This document shows, piece after piece, positions 24,641-33,266 of a stretch of 64,000 nt of DNA. The stretch spans positions 1 to 64,000 of the forward strand of contig JACPIS010000041.1 of the NCBI GenBank assembly GCA_016187925.1, in the 5' to 3' direction. The DNA is from Opitutia bacterium (GTDB lineage Bacteria; Verrucomicrobiota; Verrucomicrobiia; Opitutales; Opitutaceae). A program made the translations under genes and the position numbers. Each line of letters starts with the position of its first letter. Within the stretch, counting starts at the first letter, position 1. The notes beneath the pieces were generated by a model that searched no databases, was not told the DNA's origin, and saw only the letters and a list, made by a program, of their open reading frames with translations.

Positions 24641-27454
24641 ATGAAGTCCCTCATCATCGCCGAGAAGCCCTCCGTGGCGGCCGACATCGCCCGCGCCCTC
24701 GGCAAAGTTCCCAAGCACGGCGACCACTACGAGAACGACGAATACGTCATCTCGTCGGCGGTCGGCCACGTCGTGGAACTGCAGATGCCGGAGGATATCG
24801 ACAAAAAGAAATACGGCTTCTGGCGGCTGGAGACGCTGCCGATCATCCCGGAAAAATTCGAACTGAAGCCCATCGCGGATTCCAAGGAGCGTTTCAACCA
24901 GCTCAAGAAGCTCATCGCCCGGAAGGACCTCAAGGAAGTTATCAACGCCTGCGACGCCGGCCGCGAGGGCGAGCTCATCTTCAAGAACCTCGCGCTGCTC
25001 GCCAAGAACAAGCATCCGGTGAAGCGCCTCTGGCTCTCGTCCATGACCAACGAGGGCATCCGCGAGGCGTTCAAGCACCTGCGCGACGACGCCGAGATGC
25101 AGGGCCTGGCCGACGCCGCCCGCTGCCGCAGCGAGAGCGACTGGCTGATCGGCATCAACGGCACCCGCGCGATCACCAAGCGCATGTTCGGCTCGCGCGC
25201 CGGCAACGTGGCCTCCGTCGGCCGCGTGCAGACCCCCACCCTCGCCATCGTCTACGCCCGCGAGCTGGAGATCCGGAATTTCAAGCCGCGCGGCTACTGG
25301 CGGGTCACCGCCAAGTTCGAAATCGCGAAAGGCACCTACGAGGGCACCTACCAGCGGGCCAACTTCAAGAAGGGCGATGACGAGCACGACCGCATCGACC
25401 GCATCTGGGACAAGGCGCTCGCCGAGGCCGTCGTGGCCGCCTGCGCCAGCCAGCCCGTCGCCTCCGTCTCGGAGGAGAAGAAGGCCAGCACGCAGATCTC
25501 GCCGCGCCTCTACGACCTGACGACCCTCCAGCGCGAGGCGAACGGCCGCTACGGCTTCTCCGCCAAGCGCACCCTGCAGCTCGCGCAGGCGCTCTACGAG
25601 AAGCACAAGATGATCACCTACCCGCGCACCGACTCGCGGGCGCTGCCCGAGGATTATCTGCCGCTCGTCCGCCAGACCTTGGGCAACCTCCACGGTTCGC
25701 TCGCGCCGCACGCCCAGAAGGCGCTCGACCAGGGCTGGGTGCAGTTCAACAAGCGCATCTTCAACAACGCGCAGGTCAGCGATCACTTCGCCATCATCCC
25801 GACCCAGCACGAGGCGAAGAACCTCGACGAGGCCGAGGCCAAGCTCTTCGACATGATCGCGCGCCGCTTCGTCGCCGCGTTCTTCCCCGCCGCGGAATTC
25901 GATGTGACGACGCGCCTCAGCGTGGTCGCCGGCCACAATTTCAAGACCGAGGGCAAGGTGCTCACCGCGCCCGGCTGGCTGGAGGTCTACGGCAAGAACA
26001 CCGTCGACGAGGATTCGCCCGACTCCAAGGCGTTGCCCGCCCTCACCCCCGGCGACGGTGGCAAGGCCAAGACCGTCGCGCCCGAGCTGCACGAGGAGAC
26101 CACCAAGCCGCCGCCCCGCTACACCGAGGCGACACTGCTCTCCGCCATGGAAACCGCCGGCAAGCTCGTCGACGACGAGGAGTTGGCCGAGGCCATGAAG
26201 GAGCGCGGGCTCGGCACGCCCGCCACCCGCGCCGACACGATCGACGGCCTCATTTACCAGAAATACATCGACCGCAACCAGCGCGAGCTGGTGCCGAGCG
26301 CCAAGGCCGAGCAGGTGATGCAATTCCTCACCGCCGTGAAGGCCGAGGATATCACCAGTCCCGCCATGACCGGCGGCTGGGAATACAAGCTCCGCCAGAT
26401 GGAGCACGGCAAGTTCCCGCGCGACGAATTCATGGCCGAGATCGTCAAGGAGACGAAAGGCATCGTCGAGCGCGTGAAGGGCTTCGAGGAAGACGACTCC
26501 GTCGCCCGCGTGACCGACATTCCCTCGCCCACCGACGGCAAGCCGCTGCGCGAGACGTTGCGCGGCTACAAGTCGCAGGACGGCGAGTTCATGGTCTACA
26601 AGATCATCGGCGGCCGCCGCATGGAGGAGCCCGAGATCAAGGAGCTCGTCACCACCGGCAAGGTCGGCCCGCTCGACGGCTTCATCTCCGCGAAGACACG
26701 CAACCGTTTCTCCGCCCTGCTCAAGCTCGTGCTCGTCGAGGAGGAGAAGAAGGACGGCCCGGTCAAGAAGTGGAAGACCGAGTTCGATTTCGGGGACAAG
26801 GCCGACCTCGCCACGCTCACCCCGTTCTGGACCAGCCCCGAGACCGGCGCGCAACTCTGCGAGAATGGCAGCAGCTTCATCGTCCGCGAGCCCGACCCGG
26901 CCGCGCCCGGCAGCTGGAAGCAGACCTTCCGCATGGGCCGCATCATGTGCCAGAAACCCATCACGCATGAGATGGTCACCGACCTCGTGGCGAAGGGAAA
27001 GACCGAGCTCATCAAGGGTTTCATCTCCAAGAAAGGCCGGCCGTTCGACGCGTTTCTCAAGAAGGAGGGCGAGCGGTTCTCCTGGGAGTTTCCGCCGCGC
27101 GCGCCGAAGCTCGACAAGGACGGCAAGCCGATCGAGCGCAAAGCCCGCGCCAAGGTCGATCTTTCCAAGGCCAAGGCCATCGTCCCGAGCAAGGCCCACG
27201 ACGGCGGCGAACTCGTCGAGGTCGGCGACGCCTACTATGTGCGCAAGCCGGCGCAGGACAACCGCCAGGTTTTCAAACTCTCGAAGAAGCTCTGCGAACG
27301 CGAAATCACCGTCGACGAGGTCAAGCAGCTGCTCGACGAGGGCAAGTCGGCGCTCATTCAGGGTTTCGTCTCAAAGCGCGGCAACAAGTTCGACGCCTAC
27401 CTCGTGCTCTCGCAGAAGAAGGACAAGGCGGAGTTCGAATTCCCGCCGCGCTGA
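24641..27454 (+). CDS. topB: DNA topoisomerase III-type enzyme (type IA)
   Basis: The 937-residue type IA topoisomerase has an N-terminal Toprim domain (SLIIAEKPSVAADIARALGK, NACDAGREGELIF), the DNA-binding core with NVASVGRVQTPTLAIVYARE, and the catalytic tyrosine Y327 in MITYPRTDSRALP. The C-terminus holds several tandem small repeats resembling Toprim-associated C-terminal domains, each with a GxFxSxKGxxFDA-like pattern (for example ELIKGFISKKGRPFDAF and ALIQGFVSKRGNKFDAYL). These replace the Cys4 zinc fingers of TopA. It decatenates or relaxes DNA. A weak TTGAAA-like -35 lies at 24601-24606. Confidence 0.93.
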   Translation: MKSLIIAEKPSVAADIARALGKVPKHGDHYENDEYVISSAVGHVVELQMPEDIDKKKYGFWRLETLPIIPEKFELKPIADSKERFNQLKKLIARKDLKEVINACDAGREGELIFKNLALLAKNKHPVKRLWLSSMTNEGIREAFKHLRDDAEMQGLADAARCRSESDWLIGINGTRAITKRMFGSRAGNVASVGRVQTPTLAIVYARELEIRNFKPRGYWRVTAKFEIAKGTYEGTYQRANFKKGDDEHDRIDRIWDKALAEAVVAACASQPVASVSEEKKASTQISPRLYDLTTLQREANGRYGFSAKRTLQLAQALYEKHKMITYPRTDSRALPEDYLPLVRQTLGNLHGSLAPHAQKALDQGWVQFNKRIFNNAQVSDHFAIIPTQHEAKNLDEAEAKLFDMIARRFVAAFFPAAEFDVTTRLSVVAGHNFKTEGKVLTAPGWLEVYGKNTVDEDSPDSKALPALTPGDGGKAKTVAPELHEETTKPPPRYTEATLLSAMETAGKLVDDEELAEAMKERGLGTPATRADTIDGLIYQKYIDRNQRELVPSAKAEQVMQFLTAVKAEDITSPAMTGGWEYKLRQMEHGKFPRDEFMAEIVKETKGIVERVKGFEEDDSVARVTDIPSPTDGKPLRETLRGYKSQDGEFMVYKIIGGRRMEEPEIKELVTTGKVGPLDGFISAKTRNRFSALLKLVLVEEEKKDGPVKKWKTEFDFGDKADLATLTPFWTSPETGAQLCENGSSFIVREPDPAAPGSWKQTFRMGRIMCQKPITHEMVTDLVAKGKTELIKGFISKKGRPFDAFLKKEGERFSWEFPPRAPKLDKDGKPIERKARAKVDLSKAKAIVPSKAHDGGELVEVGDAYYVRKPAQDNRQVFKLSKKLCEREITVDEVKQLLDEGKSALIQGFVSKRGNKFDAYLVLSQKKDKAEFEFPPR

Positions 27455-27460
27455 GACCCG

Positions 27461-27523
27461 TCTGGCGGAAACTTCGCGCGCTGGCGTGCCGGCGTCTCGG
27501 CATGGTTTGGCGGAAACTGCGCG
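27461..27523. promoter_or_regulatory. Direct repeat and -35-like element upstream of fba
   Basis: Two 18-bp direct repeats, 27461-27478 and 27506-27523, share TGGCGGAAACT and differ at two positions. They are spaced 45 bp start to start. A consensus TTGACA follows at 27540-27545 with only a poor -10 (TAGGCT at 27561-27566). They could be activator or repressor sites for fba. Confidence 0.35.
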
Positions 27524-27622
27524 TCCGGTGCGGCGGCTTTTGACACGGAACGCCCGGGAATAGGCTTGTGACTGCTTTTCGAGGGGCGCTAAATCTCGGT
27601 TTCTCACTTTCCCCCACCGACA

Positions 27623-28576
27623 ATGATCGTCACCACCGCCCAACTGTTCAAACACGCCTATGGCAAATACGCCGTCGGCGCCTACAACATCAACAACGCC
27701 GAGCAGGCCATGGGCCTGTTCAAGGGCTGCATCAGCTCGAAAGCGCCTTTCATCATCCAGATTTCCAAGGGCGCCCGGAAATACACCGACAAGAAGATGC
27801 TCGAGGCCATCATCCGCTCGGCCGACGAGATCTTCCCCGAGGCCATCTTCGCCGTCCACCTCGACCACGGCGACGAGGAGACCTGCTACGACTGCATCAA
27901 CTCCGGCTTCTACAGCTCCGTGATGATCGACGCGTCCCATGAGTCGTTCGCCGAGAACGTCGCCATCTCCAAGCGCGTCGTCGACGCCGCCCACAAGAAA
28001 GGCATCTCCGTCGAGGCCGAGCTCGGCAAGCTGGGCGGCGTCGAGGAGGACATCAAGGTCGAGGAAGGCCACGCGTGCCTCACCGACCCGGCCGAGGCCG
28101 CGGCCTTCGTCCAGCAGACCGGCTGCGACTCCCTCGCCTGCGCCATCGGCACCTCGCACGGCGCCTTCAAGTTCAAGGGCAAGCAGTCCCTCCACTTCGA
28201 CGTCCTCCAGAAGATCAAGAATCTCCTGCCGAACTACCCGCTCGTCATGCACGGCAGCTCCTCCGTCCCCCAGGACGAGGTCGCCCGCATCAACGCCGCC
28301 GGCGGCACGATCGCCGGCTCGATGGGCGTCGACGTGAACGAATACCTGCCCGCCGCCAAGCTCGGCGTCACCAAGATCAATATCGACACCGATGGCCGCC
28401 TCGTCTGGACCCGCGTGCACCGCGAGTTCTTCCGCGACAAGCCCGCCGAGTTCGACTTCCGCCCGCCGGGTAAGATCTTCATCGAGGAATACGCGAAGTT
28501 CATCGCCTCGCGCAACGTGCTGCTCGGCTCGGCCAACCAGCTCGACGATCTGCGCAAGAGCCTCGGCAATAAGTAA
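27623..28576 (+). CDS. fba: Class II fructose-bisphosphate aldolase
   Basis: The 317-residue class II (zinc) aldolase cleaves fructose-1,6-bisphosphate in glycolysis and the reverse in gluconeogenesis. It has FAVHLDHGDEE, with catalytic D81 and zinc ligand H82, followed by SVMIDASHESF, VEAELGKLGG, the second zinc histidine in GTSHGAFKF and the third in LVMHGSSSVP, then KINIDTDGR. It is a monocistronic unit: 168 bp upstream with direct repeats and a -35 element, and a very strong terminator downstream. Confidence 0.95.
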   Translation: MIVTTAQLFKHAYGKYAVGAYNINNAEQAMGLFKGCISSKAPFIIQISKGARKYTDKKMLEAIIRSADEIFPEAIFAVHLDHGDEETCYDCINSGFYSSVMIDASHESFAENVAISKRVVDAAHKKGISVEAELGKLGGVEEDIKVEEGHACLTDPAEAAAFVQQTGCDSLACAIGTSHGAFKFKGKQSLHFDVLQKIKNLLPNYPLVMHGSSSVPQDEVARINAAGGTIAGSMGVDVNEYLPAAKLGVTKINIDTDGRLVWTRVHREFFRDKPAEFDFRPPGKIFIEEYAKFIASRNVLLGSANQLDDLRKSLGNK

Positions 28577-28601
28577 GGCTCGCTGCCCGCGCCTCATTTC
28601 C

Positions 28602-28634
28602 AGCCAGCGGACGTTCGCGTCCGCTGGCTTTTTT
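28602..28634 (+). terminator. Rho-independent terminator after fba
   Basis: A perfect 12-bp GC-rich stem (AGCCAGCGGACG and its complement) capped by a TTCG tetraloop is followed by a run of T. It lies 25 bp after the fba stop. Confidence 0.96.
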
Positions 28635-28715
28635 CTGCCCGGGCAGAATTACCAACCGCTGATTTTTGGCGGATTGCCTTGGGTGCATTCCCGCGCCTAG
28701 TTTCCGCTGCGTTCC

Positions 28716-29849
28716 ATGCGCCTGCCCCGCCCACTTGCCCGGTTGCTGCTCGGAGCCGTCCTCCTCGGCGGTCTTCCGCCGCTCCGTGCCTTCGACGACA
28801 TCAAGCCGGGCACCCGGCTCGATCTGCTCACGGTTGGCTCGACCACTTATCGGCAGGTGCTGGTGCGCTCGGTGAACGCCCGCACCGTCGTTATCACCCA
28901 CGCGGAGGGCATGACCTCCATTCGCCTGCGGGATCTGTCGCCGGAATGGCAGGCACGCTTCCACTACAACGCCGCGATCGAAGCAGCTCCCAAAGTCGCC
29001 GCCCAACCCGCCAGCTCCGCTCCGGCGGGCAAGCCACGCCCGCCAGCCGCGCCGAAGAAGGAAAGCAAATTCGACGTTCTGCTCCGCTCGTTCGGCCAGC
29101 CCGCCGCCGTGCAGACCGAGATCGATCTGCGGCCCAAATTCTTCGCGCTCGAGCTCAGCGTGAAAAACCAGGGACGCCGTCCCAGTTGCGCGATTTTCTC
29201 CATCGTCAGTGCACTGGAGTTCCAGAACGCCGAGCTGGCCGGCCACGCGGAGAAATTTTCGGAAGAATACCTCACCTGGGCGGTGCGCAAGACCGTGCAG
29301 CGCCTGCCGGCCCCGGGTGTCACGCCCGACGACTCCGTCGGCAAGGACGACGTCGACGAGGGCTTCGCGCTCTCCGAGGTCGTCGCCGCGTTGCGCGCCT
29401 ACGGCATTCCGCTGCAGTCGAGCATGCCCAACACCTTTGGTCGGAAGATCGACGCCATCGAGGAGCCGCCCGCGCTCGTCGTCGAGGAAGCCCGCAATCA
29501 CCAGCGGGTGTTTGTGCACCAACTGCCCGGACGCGACAACGCCACGCGGATCAACAATGTCGTCCAGGCGCTCAACTCGGGCGTGCCCGTGGCCGTCGGG
29601 ATGGCATGGCCCAACTACCGCTCGCTGCGCACCGGCTATCTTAACGCCCAGAAACCCATGACCGGCTCCGGCCACGCCGTCACGCTCGTCGGATACCGCT
29701 CCGTCACCGGCCGGCTCGAGGACGCCGTGTTTATCTTTAAGAATTCCTGGGGCGTGGACTGGGGCCAGGGCGGCTACGGCACGGTGACCTACAGCTATCT
29801 CAACAACTACCTGAACGACGCCGTGCTGCTCGAGGTGCAGAGCGGCTGA
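28716..29849 (+). CDS. Exported papain-like (C1-family) cysteine protease
   Basis: The 377-residue protein has a signal peptide (about residues 1-25, ending LRA). A small beta-rich N-terminal domain (about 28-85) and an Ala/Pro-rich linker (88-117) follow, then a papain fold. The catalytic apparatus is present: oxyanion glutamine Q152 and nucleophile C158 in KNQGRRPSCAIFSIVSALEF, H319 in GSGHAVTLVGY, and N342 in FKNSWGVDWGQGGYG. The Cys-Gly-Ser-Cys-Trp of classic papains is degenerate (RRPSCAIF). There is no obvious inhibitory propeptide. It is 13 bp upstream of an M29 peptidase gene, so the two are probably co-transcribed. Confidence 0.85.
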   Translation: MRLPRPLARLLLGAVLLGGLPPLRAFDDIKPGTRLDLLTVGSTTYRQVLVRSVNARTVVITHAEGMTSIRLRDLSPEWQARFHYNAAIEAAPKVAAQPASSAPAGKPRPPAAPKKESKFDVLLRSFGQPAAVQTEIDLRPKFFALELSVKNQGRRPSCAIFSIVSALEFQNAELAGHAEKFSEEYLTWAVRKTVQRLPAPGVTPDDSVGKDDVDEGFALSEVVAALRAYGIPLQSSMPNTFGRKIDAIEEPPALVVEEARNHQRVFVHQLPGRDNATRINNVVQALNSGVPVAVGMAWPNYRSLRTGYLNAQKPMTGSGHAVTLVGYRSVTGRLEDAVFIFKNSWGVDWGQGGYGTVTYSYLNNYLNDAVLLEVQSG

Positions 29850-29862
29850 CACGATCACCCTG

Positions 29863-31053
29863 ATGCTGCCCGCTTTCCCCGCCCAACTGCGCGCCTTTGC
29901 CGGGGTGATCGTCCGGGTCGGGTTGAATCTCCAGCGCGGCCAGCGCCTGCTGATCGCTGAGCCATACGAATTGCAGGGCGTCGCGCGTAGCGCCGAGGTG
30001 ATCGTCGACGCCGTGCGGGCCGCCGCGACCGAAGCCGGCTGCCCGGCCGTCGAGGTCATCTGGGGCGACGGCGGCCGGCTGCGGCAATACGCAGAGAAGA
30101 ATGACTGGCGCGGCTTCACCTCCCTTGTCGCCGGCAATGCGCGGCAAATGCAGCAACACCTCGCCCGTGGCGGCGCATTTCTTTTCCTGGTCGGCAGCCA
30201 GCCCCGCCTGCTCGATGGCATCGAGGCGGCGCGCGTGAACGAACTCCAGCACCTCGTTTGGCAGCATTTCGGCCCCGTCGTGCAACGCCTGATGCGCGGC
30301 GAGAGCCAGTGGACCATCGCGCCCGCTCCCTCGCCCGACTGGGCACAGGCGGTGTTCGCCGAGCAACCTTCGGAACGGCGGCTTGATGCACTTTGGCAGA
30401 CGCTCTTCAGCGCCTGCCGTTGCGACCAGCCTGACCCGGTGGAGGCCTGGCACCGTCATCTGGGCGCACTCGCGAGTGACGCCGACCGACGCAACGCCCA
30501 GCGTGCCGCCACACTCCGCTACACTGGTCCGGGTACCGATCTGACCGTCCGATTGCCGAAGCGCCATGTCTGGTGCACCGCCGCGCACCGCACCAAGGCG
30601 GGTGTGCCGTTCGTGCAGAACCTGCCCACCGAGGAGATTTTCACTGCGCCCGACAAGGACTCGGCGGAAGGCTTGGTGCGCGTGGCGCAACCCGTCAGCT
30701 GCGGCGGCGCGCTTATCGACGACATTGAACTCGAGTTTCGCCGCGGCCGCGTCGTCCAGGCAGCCGCGAAATCCGGCGCAGATTTGCTGCAGCGTCTGCT
30801 GGAAACGGACGACGGCGCAGCCCGACTGGGTGAAGTGGCGCTGCTGCCCCGCTCTGGCGCAACCCGCGCGGCTTGGCAGCGATCGGGCCGCAGCTTCCGG
30901 CATCCCCTGCTCGACGAGAACTCCGCACCGCACATCGCGTTGGGCGAGTCCTACGGTTTCTGCCTCGATTCTTTCTTCACCGGCGCGCGCAACCGCAGTC
31001 TGATTCACGTCGATCTGCCGCTCGACGCGCTGGTCAGCACGGAACCTGCGTGA
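29863..31053 (+). CDS. M29-family aminopeptidase with a shortened C-terminus
   Basis: The 396-residue protein has the M29 metal-site segments LPTEEIFTAPDKDS, LGEVALLP, LLDENSAPHIALGESY and NRSLIHVDLPLD, so both metal-binding His/Asp regions are kept. Family members usually continue 15-25 residues beyond the His-x-Asp motif with a beta hairpin around a GxW-like end; here the frame stops 14 residues after HVD. It is clearly diverged from the other M29 gene at 20974-22098. It sits 21 bp upstream of the sigma factor gene. Confidence 0.84.
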   Translation: MLPAFPAQLRAFAGVIVRVGLNLQRGQRLLIAEPYELQGVARSAEVIVDAVRAAATEAGCPAVEVIWGDGGRLRQYAEKNDWRGFTSLVAGNARQMQQHLARGGAFLFLVGSQPRLLDGIEAARVNELQHLVWQHFGPVVQRLMRGESQWTIAPAPSPDWAQAVFAEQPSERRLDALWQTLFSACRCDQPDPVEAWHRHLGALASDADRRNAQRAATLRYTGPGTDLTVRLPKRHVWCTAAHRTKAGVPFVQNLPTEEIFTAPDKDSAEGLVRVAQPVSCGGALIDDIELEFRRGRVVQAAAKSGADLLQRLLETDDGAARLGEVALLPRSGATRAAWQRSGRSFRHPLLDENSAPHIALGESYGFCLDSFFTGARNRSLIHVDLPLDALVSTEPA

Positions 31054-31074
31054 GCCAGACCCTGTCCCCTCGCC

Positions 31075-31665
31075 GTGCCCGACGCACCCCAAACCGTTCC
31101 TGAGCTCGACCCCGCCTTGTGGCGGCGGGCACAGGCGGGTGACGAGGCGGCTTTTGGTCTCCTGATGCGCACGCATTACGAGCGGATTTTCCGGCTGGTG
31201 TACGCCATCGTCCGCCACGAGCACGACGCGCGCGACATCTGCCAGGAAGTCTGGCTGACCGTCTGGCGCGAGCTGCCGCGCTATCGCGGTGAGGCGAAGT
31301 TCACGACCTGGCTGCATCCCATCGCCACGCGCAAGGCGCTCGATCATCTGCGCAAGCGCCGGCGCTGGTTCGACCGCTTTCTGCCCTTTGCCACCGGACC
31401 AGACGACCACGACGGTGTGCCCGAGCCGGCGGCAGAGACCGATGCGCGCGACGATGCCGGAAAGGCGGAGCGCGCCGAACTGCTCAAGCGCGCACTGGAC
31501 GCGCTGCCGCCGAAGCAGCGCGCCGTGCTTGCGTTGCGGGAGGTGGAGGGACTTTCTTACGAGGAGATCGCCCAAGCCACCTCGTTGCCGACCGGAACAG
31601 TCATGTCCCGCCTTTATCACGCCCGCCGCCTGCTGGCCCAAAAACTCAAGGAGACCAAACCATGA
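31075..31665 (+). CDS. ECF-type RNA polymerase sigma factor
   Basis: The 196-residue sigma-70 family protein begins with a GTG at 31075. Region 2 has FRLVYAIVRHEHDARDICQE and VWRELPRYRGEAKFTTWL, the -10-binding region. A charged linker follows (about residues 100-140), then region 4 with LDALPPKQRAVLALREVEGL and the helix-turn-helix SYEEIAQATSLPTGTVMSRL. It is coupled by 4 bp to a small exported protein gene. A zinc-finger anti-sigma candidate lies two genes further on, so it probably responds to an envelope signal. Confidence 0.93.
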   Translation: MPDAPQTVPELDPALWRRAQAGDEAAFGLLMRTHYERIFRLVYAIVRHEHDARDICQEVWLTVWRELPRYRGEAKFTTWLHPIATRKALDHLRKRRRWFDRFLPFATGPDDHDGVPEPAAETDARDDAGKAERAELLKRALDALPPKQRAVLALREVEGLSYEEIAQATSLPTGTVMSRLYHARRLLAQKLKETKP

Positions 31666-32105
31666 AGACCATCCGTCTGATCCTGTTCCTGACTTCGCTC
31701 TGCGGATTCCTTTCCGTCGCCCGCGCCGCCGACCGCGCGAACATCCAGGGCATCCTGATCTCCGCCTCCAACGAGCGCGGCGCGACCGACGGCCGGCTCG
31801 CGGCCTACGAGCCCACGCTGCGCCGCATCCTGCGTTTCGAGAGCTTCCAGTTTCTCGGCGAGGACTCGGTCTCGCTCGCGGCAGCCGAGCGCGGGCAACT
31901 GGCGCTCGGAAACGGCCACCAGCTCGAACTCGAGACCGAGCGCGCCGACGGCAAGGGCATTCACGTGCGGGTGCGCTGGGTGGCTGGCGGCCGCACGCTG
32001 ATGAACACCGGTCTCGTGCTCCGTCCCGGCGTGCCCGCGGTGCTGGGCGGCCCCTCCACGGGCCATAAGGGCGAGGTTTATGCGGTCATCCTCGTCGGCC
32101 GGTGA
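31662..32105 (+). CDS. Small exported protein in a sigma/anti-sigma operon
   Basis: The 147-residue protein has a signal peptide (IRLILFLTSLCGFLSVARA) and a mature domain of ~125 residues that looks beta-rich. I do not recognise the family. The ribosome binding site AAGGAG precedes the ATG, which overlaps the sigma factor stop. Position suggests a role in sensing or an output of the sigma factor. Confidence 0.75.
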   Translation: MKTIRLILFLTSLCGFLSVARAADRANIQGILISASNERGATDGRLAAYEPTLRRILRFESFQFLGEDSVSLAAAERGQLALGNGHQLELETERADGKGIHVRVRWVAGGRTLMNTGLVLRPGVPAVLGGPSTGHKGEVYAVILVGR

Positions 32106-32222
32106 CGCCCTCCACCGCGCTCCAAGGCAACGATTTGGGCGGGCATCGTTTCGCCGCAGATTTTTTTGAATAAACGAACGGCGAGGTTCGTCCCAAGGCA
32201 TGAAACCAACCTTTGAGAACCC

Positions 32223-32666
32223 ATGAATACCAAACTCACCGCTTTAGTGCTCACGGCCGCCACCGCCCTTTCGCTCACCCCGAAGTCTGCCTTCGCCAGC
32301 GACAAGGAGTGGGCTGCTGTCGGCGGCTTCCTCGGCGGACTCATTGTCGGCACGGCCATCAACGACAGCCACCACGACTCCTACCCGCGCCGCACCACCA
32401 CGGTCATCGTCAATGGCCGCGGCGACCGGTGCGATGACCGGCCCGAGGGTTACTGGAAGAACGTGACCGTGCGCGTCTGGGTGTCCGGCTGCTGGATTGA
32501 AGAGCGCGGCCGCCATGGGAACTGCTACCGCCGCTACGTCGAAGGCCACTACGAATTCCGCACCGACCGCGTCTGGGTATCCTTCAACCGGCACAACCAT
32601 CTCGATTACGACCAGTACGGCGACTATGATCGCGAAGTCGGCTACGGTTACGGCCATCGCCGCTGA
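32223..32666 (+). CDS. Exported glycine-zipper-like small protein, function unknown
   Basis: The 147-residue protein has a signal peptide (KLTALVLTAATALSL, cut near AFA), then a Gly-rich hydrophobic stretch (AAVGGFLGGLIVGTAI) that could be a glycine zipper. A basic and aromatic C-terminal half with Trp, Tyr, Arg and two Cys (GCW, GNCY) follows, ending in a His/Tyr/Arg/Gly-rich tail. The family is not recognised. It is 117 bp from the preceding gene, so it may have its own promoter. Confidence 0.72.
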   Translation: MNTKLTALVLTAATALSLTPKSAFASDKEWAAVGGFLGGLIVGTAINDSHHDSYPRRTTTVIVNGRGDRCDDRPEGYWKNVTVRVWVSGCWIEERGRHGNCYRRYVEGHYEFRTDRVWVSFNRHNHLDYDQYGDYDREVGYGYGHRR

Positions 32667-32688
32667 CAAAAAGTGAGAACGATCCGCC

Positions 32689-32714
32689 AAGGTGGGAGCG
32701 GCTTTACGCCGCGA
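32689..32714. repeat. REP-like palindromic repeat
   Basis: AAGGTGGGAGCGG followed by CTTTACGCCGCGAC contains a GCGGC-TTTAC-GCCGC hairpin. It resembles the GTAGGAGCG-type units at 61290-61339. It lies between the exported protein gene and the anti-sigma gene. Confidence 0.55.
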
Positions 32715-32780
32715 CAAGAGACACTCGCCCGCCAATCAGTCGGGGCCTAAAACCCCTCCTCCTTTCGAACCGTCCCATCC

Positions 32781-33263
32781 ATGAACTGCCGCGAAACCGA
32801 AGCTCTGCTCCTTGCCGAACGCGACGGCGTGCTGACCACCACGCAGCACGCCGAGCTCGCGCGGCATGTCGCGGCTTGTCCGGCTTGCCGGCAACTGCGC
32901 GCGGATTTGGCGGAAGCGGCTGCGGCCCTGCGCGCGGATGTCTCCGGCGTACGCGTACCCGACGCCGGACAGGAATGGCGGGTGCTGCAGGGCAAGCTGC
33001 CCGCAACGGCCGGATCGTCCGCCAAGCGGCGCCGGCTCGCGCCGGTCATCTGGTTCGGCGCGCCTCTCGCCGCCGCGGCAGCCCTCGCCTTCGCCTACTT
33101 CGGTCTGCGCACGGAGCCGAGGCACGCTGAATTCGTTGCGCCGCTCGCCGACACTGCCCGGGCCGACTTCGTGGAAGTCGCCGACGCCAAAGCCTCCACG
33201 ATGGTCTACGTCGACAAGGATAGCGGCTGGCTCGTGGTCTGGGCGGTGGACGGGCCTTCGTAA
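32781..33263 (+). CDS. Membrane-anchored zinc-finger anti-sigma factor
   Basis: The 160-residue protein has an N-terminal ZAS-type anti-sigma domain with the H-x3-C-x2-C motif (H29, C33, C36; HVAACPACRQL) plus C3, then a single transmembrane helix (about residues 88-109). A ~50-residue domain lies outside the cytoplasmic membrane. It probably holds the ECF sigma factor inactive until its periplasmic domain receives a signal. The two intervening small genes are unusual. It ends 3 bp from the convergent FRG-domain gene. Confidence 0.85.
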   Translation: MNCRETEALLLAERDGVLTTTQHAELARHVAACPACRQLRADLAEAAAALRADVSGVRVPDAGQEWRVLQGKLPATAGSSAKRRRLAPVIWFGAPLAAAAALAFAYFGLRTEPRHAEFVAPLADTARADFVEVADAKASTMVYVDKDSGWLVVWAVDGPS

Positions 33264-33266
33264 CGG

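Noticed and set aside
24623-27199. 858-codon open frame antisense to topB
   Set aside because: Shadow of a GC-rich gene; low-complexity Gly/Leu/Ala/Glu composition, no motif, and topB is certain on the other strand.
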